Source of the DNA: Crocodylus rhombifer
Lineage: Eukaryota > Chordata > Crocodylia > Crocodylidae
Direction: 5' to 3'
NCBI GenBank assembly: GCA_038503035.1
Contig: JAVSML010020347.1
Coordinates: 1 to 64,000 of the forward strand
DNA: 64,000 bases
The translations under genes were made by a program, and so were the position numbers. Within the stretch, counting starts at the first letter, position 1; each line of letters begins with the position of its first letter. Shown here piece after piece: positions 25,240-36,540 of the stretch. Below the pieces are notes generated by a model, which saw only the letters and a list, made by a program, of their open reading frames with translations, had not been told where the DNA came from and searched no databases.

Positions 25240-26188
25240 CACAGGCGACTGTGGCATTGATGCCCACACAATCCGCTGGATCACAAATTGGTTAGGGGGC
25301 CGCACCCAGAGAGGGGTGGTGGATGGGTCATATTTGACCTGGAGGGACGTGGGGAGGGGGGTCCCCCAGGGCTCGGTCCTCGGGCCCGCACTGTTCAACT
25401 TCTTCATCGGTGACTTGGATGAGGGGGTGAAAAATACCGTGTTCAAATTCAGTGATGACACCAACATTTGAGGCACGGTGGGCAGGCTGGAGGGGAGGGA
25501 CAGGCTACAACTAGATCTGGACAGGTTACAGGGGCGGGCGGATGAGAACAGGATGAGTTTCAACGCCGACAAGTGCAGGGTGCTGCACTTGGGTAGGAAG
25601 AACCAGCAGCATACCAGCAGGTCCAGGGAGGCGATCCTCCCCCTCTGTGCGGCACCGGTCAGGCCGCAGCGGGAGTACTGCGTCCAGTTCTGGGCGCCGC
25701 ACTTCAGGAGGGACGTGGACAGCATGGAGAGGGTCCAGAGGAGGCCACCCGCATGGTCGGGGGCAGCAGGGCAGGCCCTATGGGGAGAGGCGACGGGACC
25801 CGAACCTGTTCAGCCTCCACAAGAGAAGGCCGAGGGGGGATCTAGTGGCCTGTTACAGACTAGTCAGGGGGGACCAGCGGGGAATGGGAGAGTCCCTGTT
25901 TACCCGAGCACCTCCCAGAGTAACAAGGAATAACGGCCATCAGTTGTTTGAGAGTAGGTTTAGGTTAGATATCAGGAGGCGCTACTTCACAGTCGGGGCG
26001 GCTAGGAGCTGGAACCAGCTTCCGAGGGCAATGGTGCTGGCTCCTACCCTGGGGGGCTTTAAGTGGAGGCTGGATGAACACCTTACTGGGGTCATCTGAG
26101 CCCAGTATTCGCTCCTGCCCAGGGCAGGGGGTCAGACTTGATGATCTACTTCCGACCCTACATCTATGAAACTATGAAAGTATGAAAA
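25240..26188 (+). mobile_element. CR1 LINE, 5'-truncated, ORF2 C-terminal half (defective)
   Basis: Encodes the latter part of the reverse transcriptase: the GVPQGSVLGP motif (DNA from ~25358) and FSDDTN at 25448-25465, where the catalytic motif is usually FADD. A TGA at 25469-25471 interrupts, then the same frame resumes with LHLGRK...REYCVQFWAP. A frameshift between ~25745 and 25785 moves the remaining part (FRLDIRRRYFTV...WNQLP, ending at 26099) to another frame. About 65 codons between LHLGRKN and AILPL are missing relative to the copy at 31582. The 3' end carries repeated ctatgaaa. Such LINEs copy by target-primed reverse transcription; this copy is dead. GC-rich against its surroundings and antisense to the host gene. 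Confidence 0.9.
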
Positions 26189-26942
26189 GTAATTGCTTTG
26201 GTCTCATATAAAATACATGTTTCATCAAAAACAATTCCAGCCCAAAATTTCCCCCAACTTTCCCAGGGCAGCCGATTCCAAATAGGATTTTTATTTTTCC
26301 CTCTCCACGTGCTATTGATCTACTTCCATTGGCACAGAAGTCATACCAGAGCATCCGTACCTTTGTAGGTTTATTTATTAACTGCAGTATCAGTTTCCAA
26401 GTCACTTCAATAACTTTTGACTTCTTCATACAAGATAGAAGTACCATTCCTCTCTCTTTCAGGATGCCTTGCCATGTAATCTAATTAAGGGAATTGTTGT
26501 ATTACATGAATTACATGTGGTCTCATGTAGTACTTCTGCCATGCCTTGAAGAACATTTGTAAAAGGGCAAAGTCATAAACCACTGCATCCCAAAGCAGAA
26601 AGAGCTTGCAAGAATACAATTATGCGTAAAAAGCCCCGATTCTTATTTACATTAAGGAAAATTTATGGTGCTCAGGCAGTGTAGAGGGACTTTAAAGCAG
26701 GAATCAACTGCATTTGTACTCACTCTGAGGCCCCTTTTACTTCAGCACTATGGAGTGGCATTAGTATGAAAGAGAATAGGACCCTTATCCTTGAAGGTGA
26801 AATTAAGAATCTGAAAATCAGGTGATAAGAACAGAGGAGATTCTTTTATTTAAGTGACAATATATTGAAAGCTTAACTGAAAAAAAACCCTTGCATTTTA
26901 GGACATATAATCCAAATGGGGAGAAATATCACTTTTGAGCTA

Positions 26943-26966
26943 ACATACATACATACATACATACAT
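26943..26966. repeat. (ACAT)n microsatellite
   Basis: About six tandem acat units, nearly perfect. Confidence 0.9.
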
Positions 26967-27407
26967 TTTTCCAATCAGAACTTCTGCTAATGTCTTTTCA
27001 ACTAGAGACGAGGATATTAGCAAATTGTTACAATGGCTGTATTTGGTAGTCCAACAGCAAACCCTGAGAGATTTTTTAAAATTTCCCTAAACTCTCCCAG
27101 GTGTTACTAAACCCAGTTGAGAGTAAAAAAAAAAAAAATAGGCAAGTTTGTAGCTACAGCTCTAGAGAAGAAAATAACTATTAAGAATAAATGCACTGCC
27201 CTAAGGCTTGATCTATGCATTGCTTTATGAATCCTCCTTGGTGTATAAACAAGTCTTAGCTTCTAACCTGTTATGTCTTGATAATGAATGCACTCTCCGA
27301 AGCCACTGCCACAACACCGTTCACTGCACTAATCACCAAAAGCCAAGCAGAGATGCATCCAAATGAAAGTGGGACAGGCTGCCATTATCTAAAAAATTTT
27401 GATTATT

Positions 27408-27475
27408 TCATCGATTTCATAGACATTAGGGCTGGAAGGGACCTTGGAAGATCATCGGGTCCAGCCCCCCGCCCC
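27408..27475 (-). mobile_element. CR1 3' end fragment
   Basis: tcgatttcatagacattagg and ctggaagggacc are the reverse complement of the 3' terminus seen at the CR1 copies at 31582 and 41461. Only ~68 bp remain, as expected for severe 5' truncation. Same sense as the host gene. Confidence 0.8.
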
Positions 27476-27721
27476 ATCATTAAAACACATATGATAAAGA
27501 GAGTCAGTCACTCAGGACCTGAGGGCTGCAGAAGGGGTTGGTTTTTCATACAAGTTTTGCGTTGGATCATTTGAAGGTATACCACCTCTTTTTTAGCTAA
27601 AATATTTGCCATGCCAGGTGCTGCTCTTTTACACAATGCTAAAAAGGCTCTTGGTCAAGTTAAACAGTGGGTAGGAAATTATTTGGGGCAAAGTCCAAAG
27701 CCACTCCCCTAAATTAACAGC

Positions 27722-27762
27722 TATATTAATATTATTAACATTATTATTATTATTAACATTAT
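27722..27762. repeat. (TTA)n / attaacatt low-complexity tract
   Basis: Imperfect repeats of ttattaaca and (tta)n over ~40 bp. Confidence 0.75.
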
Positions 27763-29104
27763 CCCCTAAATTAACATCCATATTATCTAAATATAAAAAT
27801 CTTTCTTACTTATTTCTTCCAAATATTAAATGTTTAGATGAAGACTATCGGTCATGTCAAACATAGGAGGCATTAGTAATAATTACTTCTTCAAAGCTAC
27901 ATTAATATGGTTGAAAAGGCTCCTTTGACATATTCTATCTATTTGCCTACACAGGTATTGATAATAGCCTCCCTTTTTGTTAAAAATGAGCATCTTAATC
28001 ACTACAGAAGTTTTCTACCTATGAAATTTAGCAAAATAAATATTATTAACCCAAGGCTTTTAAGCCAAAGAACAAACTTCCAATCTCTGATCATAGTAAA
28101 AGCACAAAATCTATGCAGTTAAATTACAAGTGTAAACTCTAATTACACTACTTTGGATAAATGTACTGGGAAAGCTACCCAGCTGCACAACTGCCTATGT
28201 CTGGTATGGAAAGGTCTTTCTCCGTCACCCTATCTATACTGTTCTTTTGAGCAAGATTTGAAAGGCTGAATCAGTACAGGAAATTAATGACTTTAAAGGG
28301 GTCAGACAAGATAGCATTTAATTGGCTCACAGCAGTTTTATTAAGGAAAGACCATAGTCAATAAAGACCCTGCTTGGTTCAGTGCACTGGAAACACCCCT
28401 ATATCCCCCAAAATTGATTGTCTGAGGCCTGTATGACTCTGCATGGTCTCCTACAGCCTGGAAGCCAGACAGCATATTTATTGAGCCTGGCACTAATCAA
28501 TACCCATCATTTCCTCCTCTGTTTTCAGCCTTATTACAAAAATGATACCGCCAGATGCTCTTCTCTGTCTCAGCCTCAAATGAAACCACAGCAGCAATCC
28601 TACCTAGATATTTTTTACCCACTGCTTTACTAGACTCATATCATCTTAGTGGTATGCTTTCTGCAGTTTAAAGGGTTAACATTGTAACCCTCTTCTATTT
28701 CTCTGTTAGGAATAGTGACTGTTGATAAACTAGAACTGTTCCAGCCATGTCGAGGGTCAAACTTTCCTTTAAAGTTTCTGAAGCATCCACCTCCAGGCAT
28801 TTTTGCATTTCTGTTTTCCACCCTAGATCTGGTGGGTAAAAAGATCCCAACAAACAGAGCTGGGCAAAAACTTTGGCAACAAACTTATTTGCCAAAAAAG
28901 GCAGTTTCCATGGTCCTAAGACTGCATTTATGATTTTGACCCAACTAATTTTGGCTGGAAAAAAAGGCTTTCGGGCTAAACTCAGAAAGCATTTGGTGCT
29001 GGGTGTCCACGCGATAAAGCAATTCTCTCATTTCTTCCTCAATGACTCTTAAGTGTTTTATACAAAGTGGAGTACCTTCAACAGGAGATATAAAGGAGAA
29101 CCCC

Positions 29105-29175
29105 CTTAGAGCACACTGTAGCCCGATGGTTAGGCCACTCATTTCTGACTCGGAGCAGGGATTTGAGCCAAGATG
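29105..29175 (+). repeat. tRNA-like SINE relic
   Basis: ctgtagcccgatggtt resembles a pol III A box and gggatttgagcc, ~40 bp later, a B box. The start shares ctgtagcc...tggtt with the relic at 13037-13160. No intact tRNA fold seen. Confidence 0.35.
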
Positions 29176-30323
29176 TCTTATCTCACAGGTGAAGGTCCGC
29201 CAGAAAAATATCAAACCCTTCCATCGCTGAACATGCTGGGATTTTCCTTTCTAACCAATATACTCATAGGTAGTCTCATAACCACCAGGCATTTTGCCTT
29301 TTCCAGAAGCTGCCCACATCTGTGCTATTGTTCACTTCTAACCAGATAAAGAATATGTGAAGAGCAGATCATTATCCAGGCCACTGTCGATACCCGCAGC
29401 CCCTGTAAGAAAATGTTAGGCATTATTAACTACGTGCACCCAACTGTACTGTGAGAAAAGGACACTGTGAAAAAAAACTACAGTGGAAGAAGAGGAAGAG
29501 GGAAGCTGTTGGCAAAGGAGAAACCTTTTAAAGTTGAAATGATAAAGTTTGAGAGTCTGGTTGCAGTATGAAATTAGTAAAGCAACCATTACACATCTCA
29601 TCAGTCTCAGCTTCCTCTTATCGCTAGCATACGGCTGTTGGAGAGAAATGCTGCGGCAGTACGTGTGTAGCCAGACCACAGTGACAGAATTCAGCTGGCT
29701 CAGCCCGAAAGCCTTTCAACTTCCCATGCTTTTAATTGGTGGGTGATCATTACGGTATTCTGGAAAAGAAGGGATTGAGAGGGAGAGGTGGATAACGTTG
29801 TCCTACCGAGAAGCCTTCAGACACTGGGTTCCAGCACTCGCACGTACGTTTCAAATAAATGCTCTCTTTGCTATTTTTCCCCGGCAGTACGTTGGCTGTC
29901 CTGGAATGTAATCTTGCTCCCCACAGTAACAGAATTGATGCTAACGATGAGGTCAAGGAGAGGAATGGAAAAGGGGACGTGGCGTTTATGTGCTTTTGCT
30001 CATGAGACTTACAGACCGTTCCACTAGAAATACTTTGAAAAAACAAGACACATCCTACAAGCCGTCAGTGCTCCGCAACTGAGAGAGAACATCTGCATTA
30101 GGATAATATAAATGAAGAGAAAAGTCAGTGAAAGATAAATAACTCAAACAGTTGCATGCCAAGACTTTTTCTTAATATGCACAAATCACTGTGCAGTTTC
30201 AGCTGAAAGCCATTGGCATCAGAGAGACAAAGGAAACTGCTTGAGTTTTCCCTTAAGAAGGGTCAAAAATCTGCAGTCTGCAAGGAAAACCAGTAGATTT
30301 GACAGACTTGTGCTGGATTCATT

Positions 30324-30562
30324 GAATCATAGAAAATGAGGGTTGGAAGGGACCTCAGGAGGTCACATCTAGTCCAAACTCCTGCTCAAACCATGACCAA
30401 CCCCAACTATACCATTCCAGCCAGGGCTCTGTTGAGTCAGGCCTTAAAAACCTCAAAGAGTAGAGACGTCACCACCTTTCTAGGTAACCTGTTCCAGTGC
30501 TTCATCCTCCTCCTAGTGAGAAAATGTTTCCTAATATCCAAACCAAACCTCCCTCGCTGCAA
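30324..30562 (-). mobile_element. CR1 LINE 3' portion
   Basis: aatcatagaaaatgagggtt, ggaagggacctcaggaggtc, taacctgttccagtgcttca and gtttcctaatatcca are the reverse complement of the C-terminal ORF2 region and 3' UTR of an avian/crocodilian-type CR1. The frame is broken. This subfamily differs from the copies with gggctggactcgacgat 3' ends. Confidence 0.85.
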
Positions 30563-30754
30563 GGGAGCAATCAGCATTCCTGCTTCAGGGTGCAAGGATG
30601 TAGAAGTGTTCAATCAAAGCAACCCCATCCCATCGGATAGGCAAGACCTCCCCCTGGCTCCAGGACTTCAGGAGTTGGATCTAGCAGACAAATGCTCCAA
30701 GACTATCGACACAAGGCAAACATGTTCATGGGACACTTCAGCAGACAGTGTGAC

Positions 30755-30815
30755 ATTCTGGCTCTGTTGAAGTCAATGACAAAACTTCAGTGGAGCCAGG
30801 ACTTACACCACCTGG
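30755..30815. repeat. Short palindromic 'gaagtcaatgacaaaacttc' repeat
   Basis: ctctgttgaagtcaatgac and aaaacttcagtggagccagg resemble the unit at 21005-21085 and 58547-58607. Confidence 0.4.
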
Positions 30816-31189
30816 GGGCATAAAAGTCTTCCAATGATGAAATGAGCCTCCTCCCTAAATACAAGTCAAACAGAAACCAAGACAGATCTCCTACGCGTGC
30901 ATTGGAGTTAAATATGTACAGCTCAAACCCCATTCCCATCACATGCTGTTTGGTTTGGTTTGTCGTTTTGGCATTTCTTTGTGAAAGCGAGTGACTTTTT
31001 GTTACATTTTTGACATAGCTGATTGCTTCTCCATTGTAATGTGCATTGATGTTTGTGCTGCCAGAAAATGGGAACACGACAGGGTGGAAGCAGAGTGCTA
31101 AGACAGAGACACTGTCAGGCCGTGGCTCTGAAGAGCCGCTCATCCTGGTCTGCCACCGCCCCAGTAGCATAATGGAGCAGACTCGGGTG

Positions 31190-31581
31190 GCCCGAACCCT
31201 TCATCTGAGCCCAGCCACCACCCGCTCCCTGGCACTGGAGTGGTCAGCTAGGGTCGGCTGACCATTCCTCCCTTCCAACAGACACCCCTGGCCCACAAGA
31301 AGAAGTGTCCAGGCAACAAGTCTTGCCCTGGTACCTAAGCCGCCGCACCCTTGGCTTGTGCAGGTACCGACTCTCCGATGGACACTCCAGAGACTCGACC
31401 TGGCTTGCCCACAGACCCAAGCTTGGCCTGACCCATCTCTGGTTTGATCTCTTGGACGCCTGACCCAGCTAGCCTCACGACCTCGCGCTCTGCCTGGCCG
31501 CCTGCATCTCTGACCTCATTCCTCGGACAGGTCTCCTGGCTTCCCTACACTCAGACTCCGCTCAGGTCTCGGCTGCTTCCC
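31190..31581. repeat. Pyrimidine-rich unassigned segment abutting the CR1 copy
   Basis: Rich in ctcc, gacct, ctggc, gactc words, CpG-containing and unlike the AT-rich intron around it. It is fused in frame to the CR1 coding segment. It could be part of an LTR, an unrelated repeat into which CR1 inserted, or a recombinant 5' end. Identity unknown. Confidence 0.3.
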
Positions 31582-32576
31582 CTGAACAGCGGGGTCCCTC
31601 AAGGCTCTGTCCTTGGACCCATACTGTTCAACATCTTCATTAATGATGTGGACATTGGAGTCAGGAGCGGACTGGCCAAGTTCGCCGATGACACCAAACT
31701 TCGGGGCAAAGCATCCACGGCAGAAGATAGGCGGGTGATCCAGGCTGACCTGGACAAGCTCAGCAAATGGGCGGACGAGAACCTGATGGTGTTTAACACC
31801 GAAAAACGCAAGGTTCTCCACCTTGGGAGGAAACACCTGCAGCACCCTTATAGGCTCGGCAGTGCTACGTCGGTTAGCACTACAGAAGAAAGAGACTTGG
31901 GGGTCATCATTGACCACAAGATGAACATGAGCCTGCAATGCGATGCTGCGGCTAGTAAAGCGACCAAAACGCTGGCGTGCATCCATAGATGCTTCTCGAG
32001 CAAATCCTGGGACGTCATTCTCCCCTTGTACTCGGCCTTGGTGAGGCCGCAGCTGGAGTACTGCGTCCAGTTTTGGGCTCCACAATTCAAAAAGGATGTG
32101 GAGAAGCTTGAGAGAGTCCAGAGGAGAGCCACACGCGTGATCAGAGGTCAGGAAAACAGATCTTACGACGACAGGCTGAGAGCCATGGGACTCTTTAGCT
32201 TAGAAAAGCGCAGGCTCAGGGGTGATCTGGTGGCCACCTACAAGTTTATCAGGGGTGACCACCAGGATCTGGGGGAACGGTTGTTCACCAGAGCGCCCCG
32301 AGGGATGACGAGGTCAAACGGTCACAAACTCCTGCAAGACCGTTTCAGGCTGGACATAAGGAAGAATTTCTTTCCTGTCCGAGCCCCCAAGGTCTGGAAC
32401 AGCCTGCCAGCGGAGGTGGTTCAAGCACCTACATTGAACACCTTCAAGAGTAAATTGGATGCTTATCTTGCTGGGATCCTATGACCCCAGCTGACTTCCT
32501 GCCCTTTGGGCAGGGGGCTGGACTCGACGATCTCCCGAGGTCCCTTCCAGCCCTGATGTCTATGAAATCTATGAAA
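31582..32576 (+). mobile_element. CR1 LINE, 5'-truncated, longest intact ORF2 C-terminus in the window
   Basis: An uninterrupted frame continues through GVPQGSVLGPILFNIFIND, catalytic FADD at 31681-31692, [66 protein letters not shown] and WNSLPAEVV to a stop at 32482-32484. These are the palm motifs B-C, thumb and C-terminal domain of CR1 reverse transcriptase. The N-terminal endonuclease, palm motif A and ORF1 are missing, so it cannot move by itself. The open frame extends upstream to an ATG at 31444, but codons before ~31582 do not look like CR1. The 3' end is tctatgaaatctatgaaa. It acts, if at all, as relic; no sign of host use. Confidence 0.93.
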
Positions 32577-33193
32577 CATGGGTGACCCCCAGACCTGGCC
32601 ACCCATGGCTCGGCATGACAGACATTAAGCTTGTACCTTAAAACACTGGTGCCGTCATGATCTCTTGTGCATTGCCCAGAGAAAGATTTGTATGAGGGTA
32701 ACAAAGGACAGAGTCGGCTGGATATAACCGCCTGTGCTAGAAAGAATATGCATACTCTGGAAAGCTTAAGCAGGGCTTGAATTGATGTTTAATTGTAGGG
32801 GAAGGAGAGCTTTTGCCTTGTTCGACTTTTGCCATTCACGCAGGTCCCAAGGGCTGCAGGCACTGTCATTAGTCGAAGGCGTAATGCTATTCCTCAAGGA
32901 ATAAGGCATAGTCAGTCGAGACTGTTCAAAGTGGAAGATGATCACAAGGTAGGTAACGAACATCTTGAAGGACTGACAAAAATACTAAGGATGAAGACGC
33001 AGTCACGGCGAGTCCGAATAGTAAGAAGGATCAGATCTAAAGCAGAGCTAAGCCGGGGGATTTCAAGTTGACTGTTCTGATCAGGAGATTATTAGAGGCT
33101 CACAGGTAGCAGCTTCAGCTGCCTCCAGAGTCAGGCTGGGCGGATATCACCAATATGACATATGCCTAGACATATGCTCAGGGTAGTGGGGAA

Positions 33194-33350
33194 GGCGTTT
33201 TAATCAGAGCAGTTCCTGGGCAGCCGCTCTAATTCAAATGTCTCACCATCATGTATATTAAGCCCCTGTAGGTTTAAAAATGACCACAGGGCACATTGTT
33301 TAAACCTTATTTGACAAGGTCTAGATAAAGCACTCCAGAGGCCATTTTTA
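33194..33350. repeat. Dispersed repeat, copy A (shared with 48486-48650)
   Basis: agttcctgggcagccgctct, aattcaaatgtctcaccatc, tattaagccc, ggtttaaaaatg and tttgacaagg line up with the reverse complement of 48486-48650 over ~140 bp at an estimated 70-75% identity. The left side (gcgttttaatcagagcag) is itself inverted relative to gccgctctaattcaaat, so the unit is partly palindromic. An old non-autonomous element is likely. Confidence 0.65.
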
Positions 33351-34430
33351 ACATACCAAAATAAGTCAACTGATCCCTGCTAGTTAACCAATGCCACAGA
33401 CCTGTGTACTTCTGTGAATCCTTTTGCAGCCCTAGAGAGAGCTGCAGTAGTGCTGCGTGGTGGACCAGACATGCTACATTAGGCATGCAGCTATATGCCT
33501 ATTTTGAGTACAACAGCAATAACTACATGTACAAAATAGGTAATAAATATGTGCAAAAATTGTATATAATTGCCCATGTTCAAAAACCAGCCAAGTTCTC
33601 TGGTTCACTCGGGTATCTCCATACTGAATGGACCTATTCAAAATGTATATTAGAACTCTGAAAAACAAATCGGGATATCATCTTTATGCATTTGAAAAAC
33701 ATGACACGCTGTCATGGCAAATCTCCTTGTACTTTGCCCTCCTTTCTACTACAACGTGAATTAGAGCTCTAATTGGCCTTGTAGCAGCTGCATACACTAT
33801 ACACCGACAGACAGCATTTCCATGGCCATTAAAAAAATTCCTACACTGAGTTTTTTGTCCATGACCTGGCTACTAAAACCCTATGTTACACATAGCAGCA
33901 CGTTAGGAAAGAGAAACTTGGATGGCCTGGCAGGCTAGGATTTTCAAGTTTCTGCTCAATCCAAGAACTGCTGCGCTTGCTCTGTGGTTCTTTGGAGGTT
34001 TACGGAGTTGTGTGCCTCTCCGCACTGAAGGGCAGATTTCAGCCTTACGTCAGGCTACAGAAAGCCACTCTGGAGGTTTTAATGTTGAAACCGTTCAACT
34101 CAACTGTCATTCAGGCTTAACATGCTGTGCTACCATGTCCAAGGAGTTAGCACTAACCTGTCGATCTGTTGAAAAGCAATAAAACAAATTGTTCCCATTA
34201 AATCAAGGTTAATTCTGCCGCTTGGTACTGTTGTGAGTTATTAAAGCTACTCAAAATGCATAATGGATGTGGCATGAAAACTTAGCTAGACAGTTTGAGT
34301 AGATAATGTGCCAAGCTTATAACTTATGCCAGTACCTTATTCAGACATCCTGGGACTATGTATTATCTCATAATCACTTAAAATAATCATCTATATCATA
34401 GGAGCATCTACGAACCACAGCCAAGGATTG

Positions 34431-34446
34431 CTCTCTCTCTCTCTCC
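34431..34446. repeat. (CT)n microsatellite
   Basis: Eight perfect ct units. Confidence 0.85.
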
Positions 34447-35003
34447 ACCACCAAATTTTACTAGGTGCTGTATAGAGAAGTATCACGGTTGAGTTTCTGC
34501 TTACAAAGTAGACATAATGGGGTTCTAAGCTGCATGGCCAAATAATCAGACTTTTTTTAAAGGCATGATATGATCTCCTCTTCTCTGCGTAAACACCTAC
34601 TTAACTACAATTTATTTTAAAAAAATGTTTTTTTTCTGTTTGCCCACATTGGCAAGTAATGAACAATGCAACTGCCTATAGACACATTAACAACTCCACC
34701 ATTGTTTCTTCCAGTACTACACGCCCCATATCTAAACTTCAGCAAACTGGAAATCAAATGAATGCTGCCTTGCGACATGCCCCGAGACTCACTATACTGA
34801 GCACCTGGCAGAAACACTCATGACAGACAACTGTACAGAAGAAGGGGAAGACTGAGGTCAGTGCACTGCCAGTTGTGTTGCTCCATTCAAGTTAGGAAAT
34901 GGCATCAAGAGTTTAGGTGGACAGGAAAAGCAGATTGCATGGAAAAGCAGATGGAAACTTCACAATCTAGAAGGACCAAATTTTGCCTCAAGTAACTAAA
35001 CTA

Positions 35004-35021
35004 TCCCTCCCTCCCTCCCTC
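35004..35021. repeat. (CCCT)n tract
   Basis: Tandem ccct units, about four copies, in a pyrimidine-rich stretch. Confidence 0.75.
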
Positions 35022-35699
35022 TCCCCCAGTCTCTGCATTCTTGCATTTGCTTTAGTGATCCTCTTCCCATTTTTGAAGAATCGTATATCCTTTTATCAGT
35101 CCCCAGGGTGGATCCAGGTGAGGGGGGTGGAGGGAGGAGTGCAGTTGCACCCACCTTTGATTCCTGTTCCACTGAAAATTTAAAATAAATTGCCCAACAG
35201 GGACAGTCCTATTTCTATATAGGTGCAGCTGAAGGAGTCAATTGTCATCATGGCTCATTATTATCTACCCGTTTCCTGCTAATCTCTTCACCCCACAGGG
35301 GTTAACAGCCCTCAATCTCCCACTAATCAAGCTATCCCTCTTCTACCATTACCCTGTCTGTTCAGAGGGGCTACATGTCTATCCTACTGCTCAAACAAAT
35401 GACTTAAAAAGGTGCAAAGGCAAGCTTTTCATGCCCTTTCCTCACAACATGGAGTTCCTGGTGTCTGACCCTATGAAGCCATCTAGTAAACCACCACTGT
35501 TTCAAAGTGAAAACAAGTCCAATTTTCTTAACTCATCCTAATGACTTAGATTTTACACACCTGTTAGCATCTTTCTTGTCCCATGGCATAGTCTCCAGTG
35601 CAACATCTTACTTATACATTGATCATTGGGACATACAATATGCCAGGATGGATTTAAGAACTGCCTTGCAATACTAAGAGTATCGCTTTTTATGCATTC

Positions 35700-35965
35700 T
35701 GTTTCCCAGTGGTCTTGCGTGATATATGTTCCCCATCGCTGTCCTGTTCTATGACCTGTAACTTGCCTGCTAATGTTGGATGCACAGCTTTCTCAAATGC
35801 TTTTTCAAAATCTAAGTATACTGCATCTCCTGATTTCCTCTCATCTCTTATGGCAGTAATATCCTCAAAGAACTCCAGTAGGTTACTTAAGCATGACCTC
35901 CCTCACCTGAATCTATGCCAGGTGGCTGTAATGAAACTGTGCTTTCCACATACTCTCTCACCACA
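35700..35965 (-). mobile_element. LINE reverse transcriptase fragment with palm motif A (CR1/L2-like)
   Basis: The minus strand between ~35920 and 35790 reads GRSCLSNLLEFFEDIT...GDAVYLDFEKAFEK. CLTNLLEFFE followed by VYLDFxKAFD is the conserved motif A region of CR1/L2-clade LINE reverse transcriptases, with the first catalytic Asp in YLDF (DNA ~35793-35822). A stop interrupts the frame just upstream. This is the only motif A found in the window and comes from a part of the element missing from the other CR1 copies. Confidence 0.75.
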
Positions 35966-36517
35966 TCACTGTTAGATGGTTTCCAAAGTCTTCCTCACTG
36001 CTCTAAAATCCCTGGGACTTTCTATCACTGCACACCTAGAGTGATACATAGAAAGACAACCAAATCTAGGTTGTAGCAGTAGGATAGCATTTGGGACATT
36101 AGAGACCAGAAGTCAGTTGTTAGTTGTGAGCATGGGAACAATGTCTACTCCATGAACTTCAAAAGGGACTTCATCATTACTACTGACCTTCTGGAAGGCA
36201 TTTGGATACTAGAGGAACAGGAGACCCTATAGAGGTCTCAGATAGATGTATTCAGAATAGGTTTTATGAAGAAGGATTAACTAGGATGAATGAACTAAGG
36301 TTCGGAAAATGTGGTCCTGTCTATGCCTTAAATAACACAAGAAAAATGGGATTCCACTAATGCATTTTGCATGTTCAAACAATTCGCACTAACTCAGTAT
36401 ATTAACATCTCTTCTGTTTTCTTCTCCTAATGATTTTTTTAAATCATCCTTTTCTCTTTTATTCATAAGTTCTTTGTTGTGCACAAATGAGCTGCCGAGC
36501 AGATTTCCATGTTTGCC

Positions 36518-36540
36518 GGGGGGGGGCGGCGGAAGGGGGG
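36518..36540 (+). repeat. G-rich tract
   Basis: A G9 run, two short GG runs and a G6 run within 23 bases. It could form a G-quadruplex on the plus strand, i.e. in the strand not transcribed into ADAMTS2-like pre-mRNA. Confidence 0.6.

Noticed and set aside
25156..25725. 189-codon minus-strand open frame
   Set aside because: Shadow of the CR1 reverse transcriptase on the opposite strand. The same holds for 31516-32085, 41364-41834 and other minus frames over CR1 copies.
26943..27762. CRISPR-like or regulatory repeat array
   Set aside because: Only simple microsatellites; no spaced direct repeats, and the host is a vertebrate.
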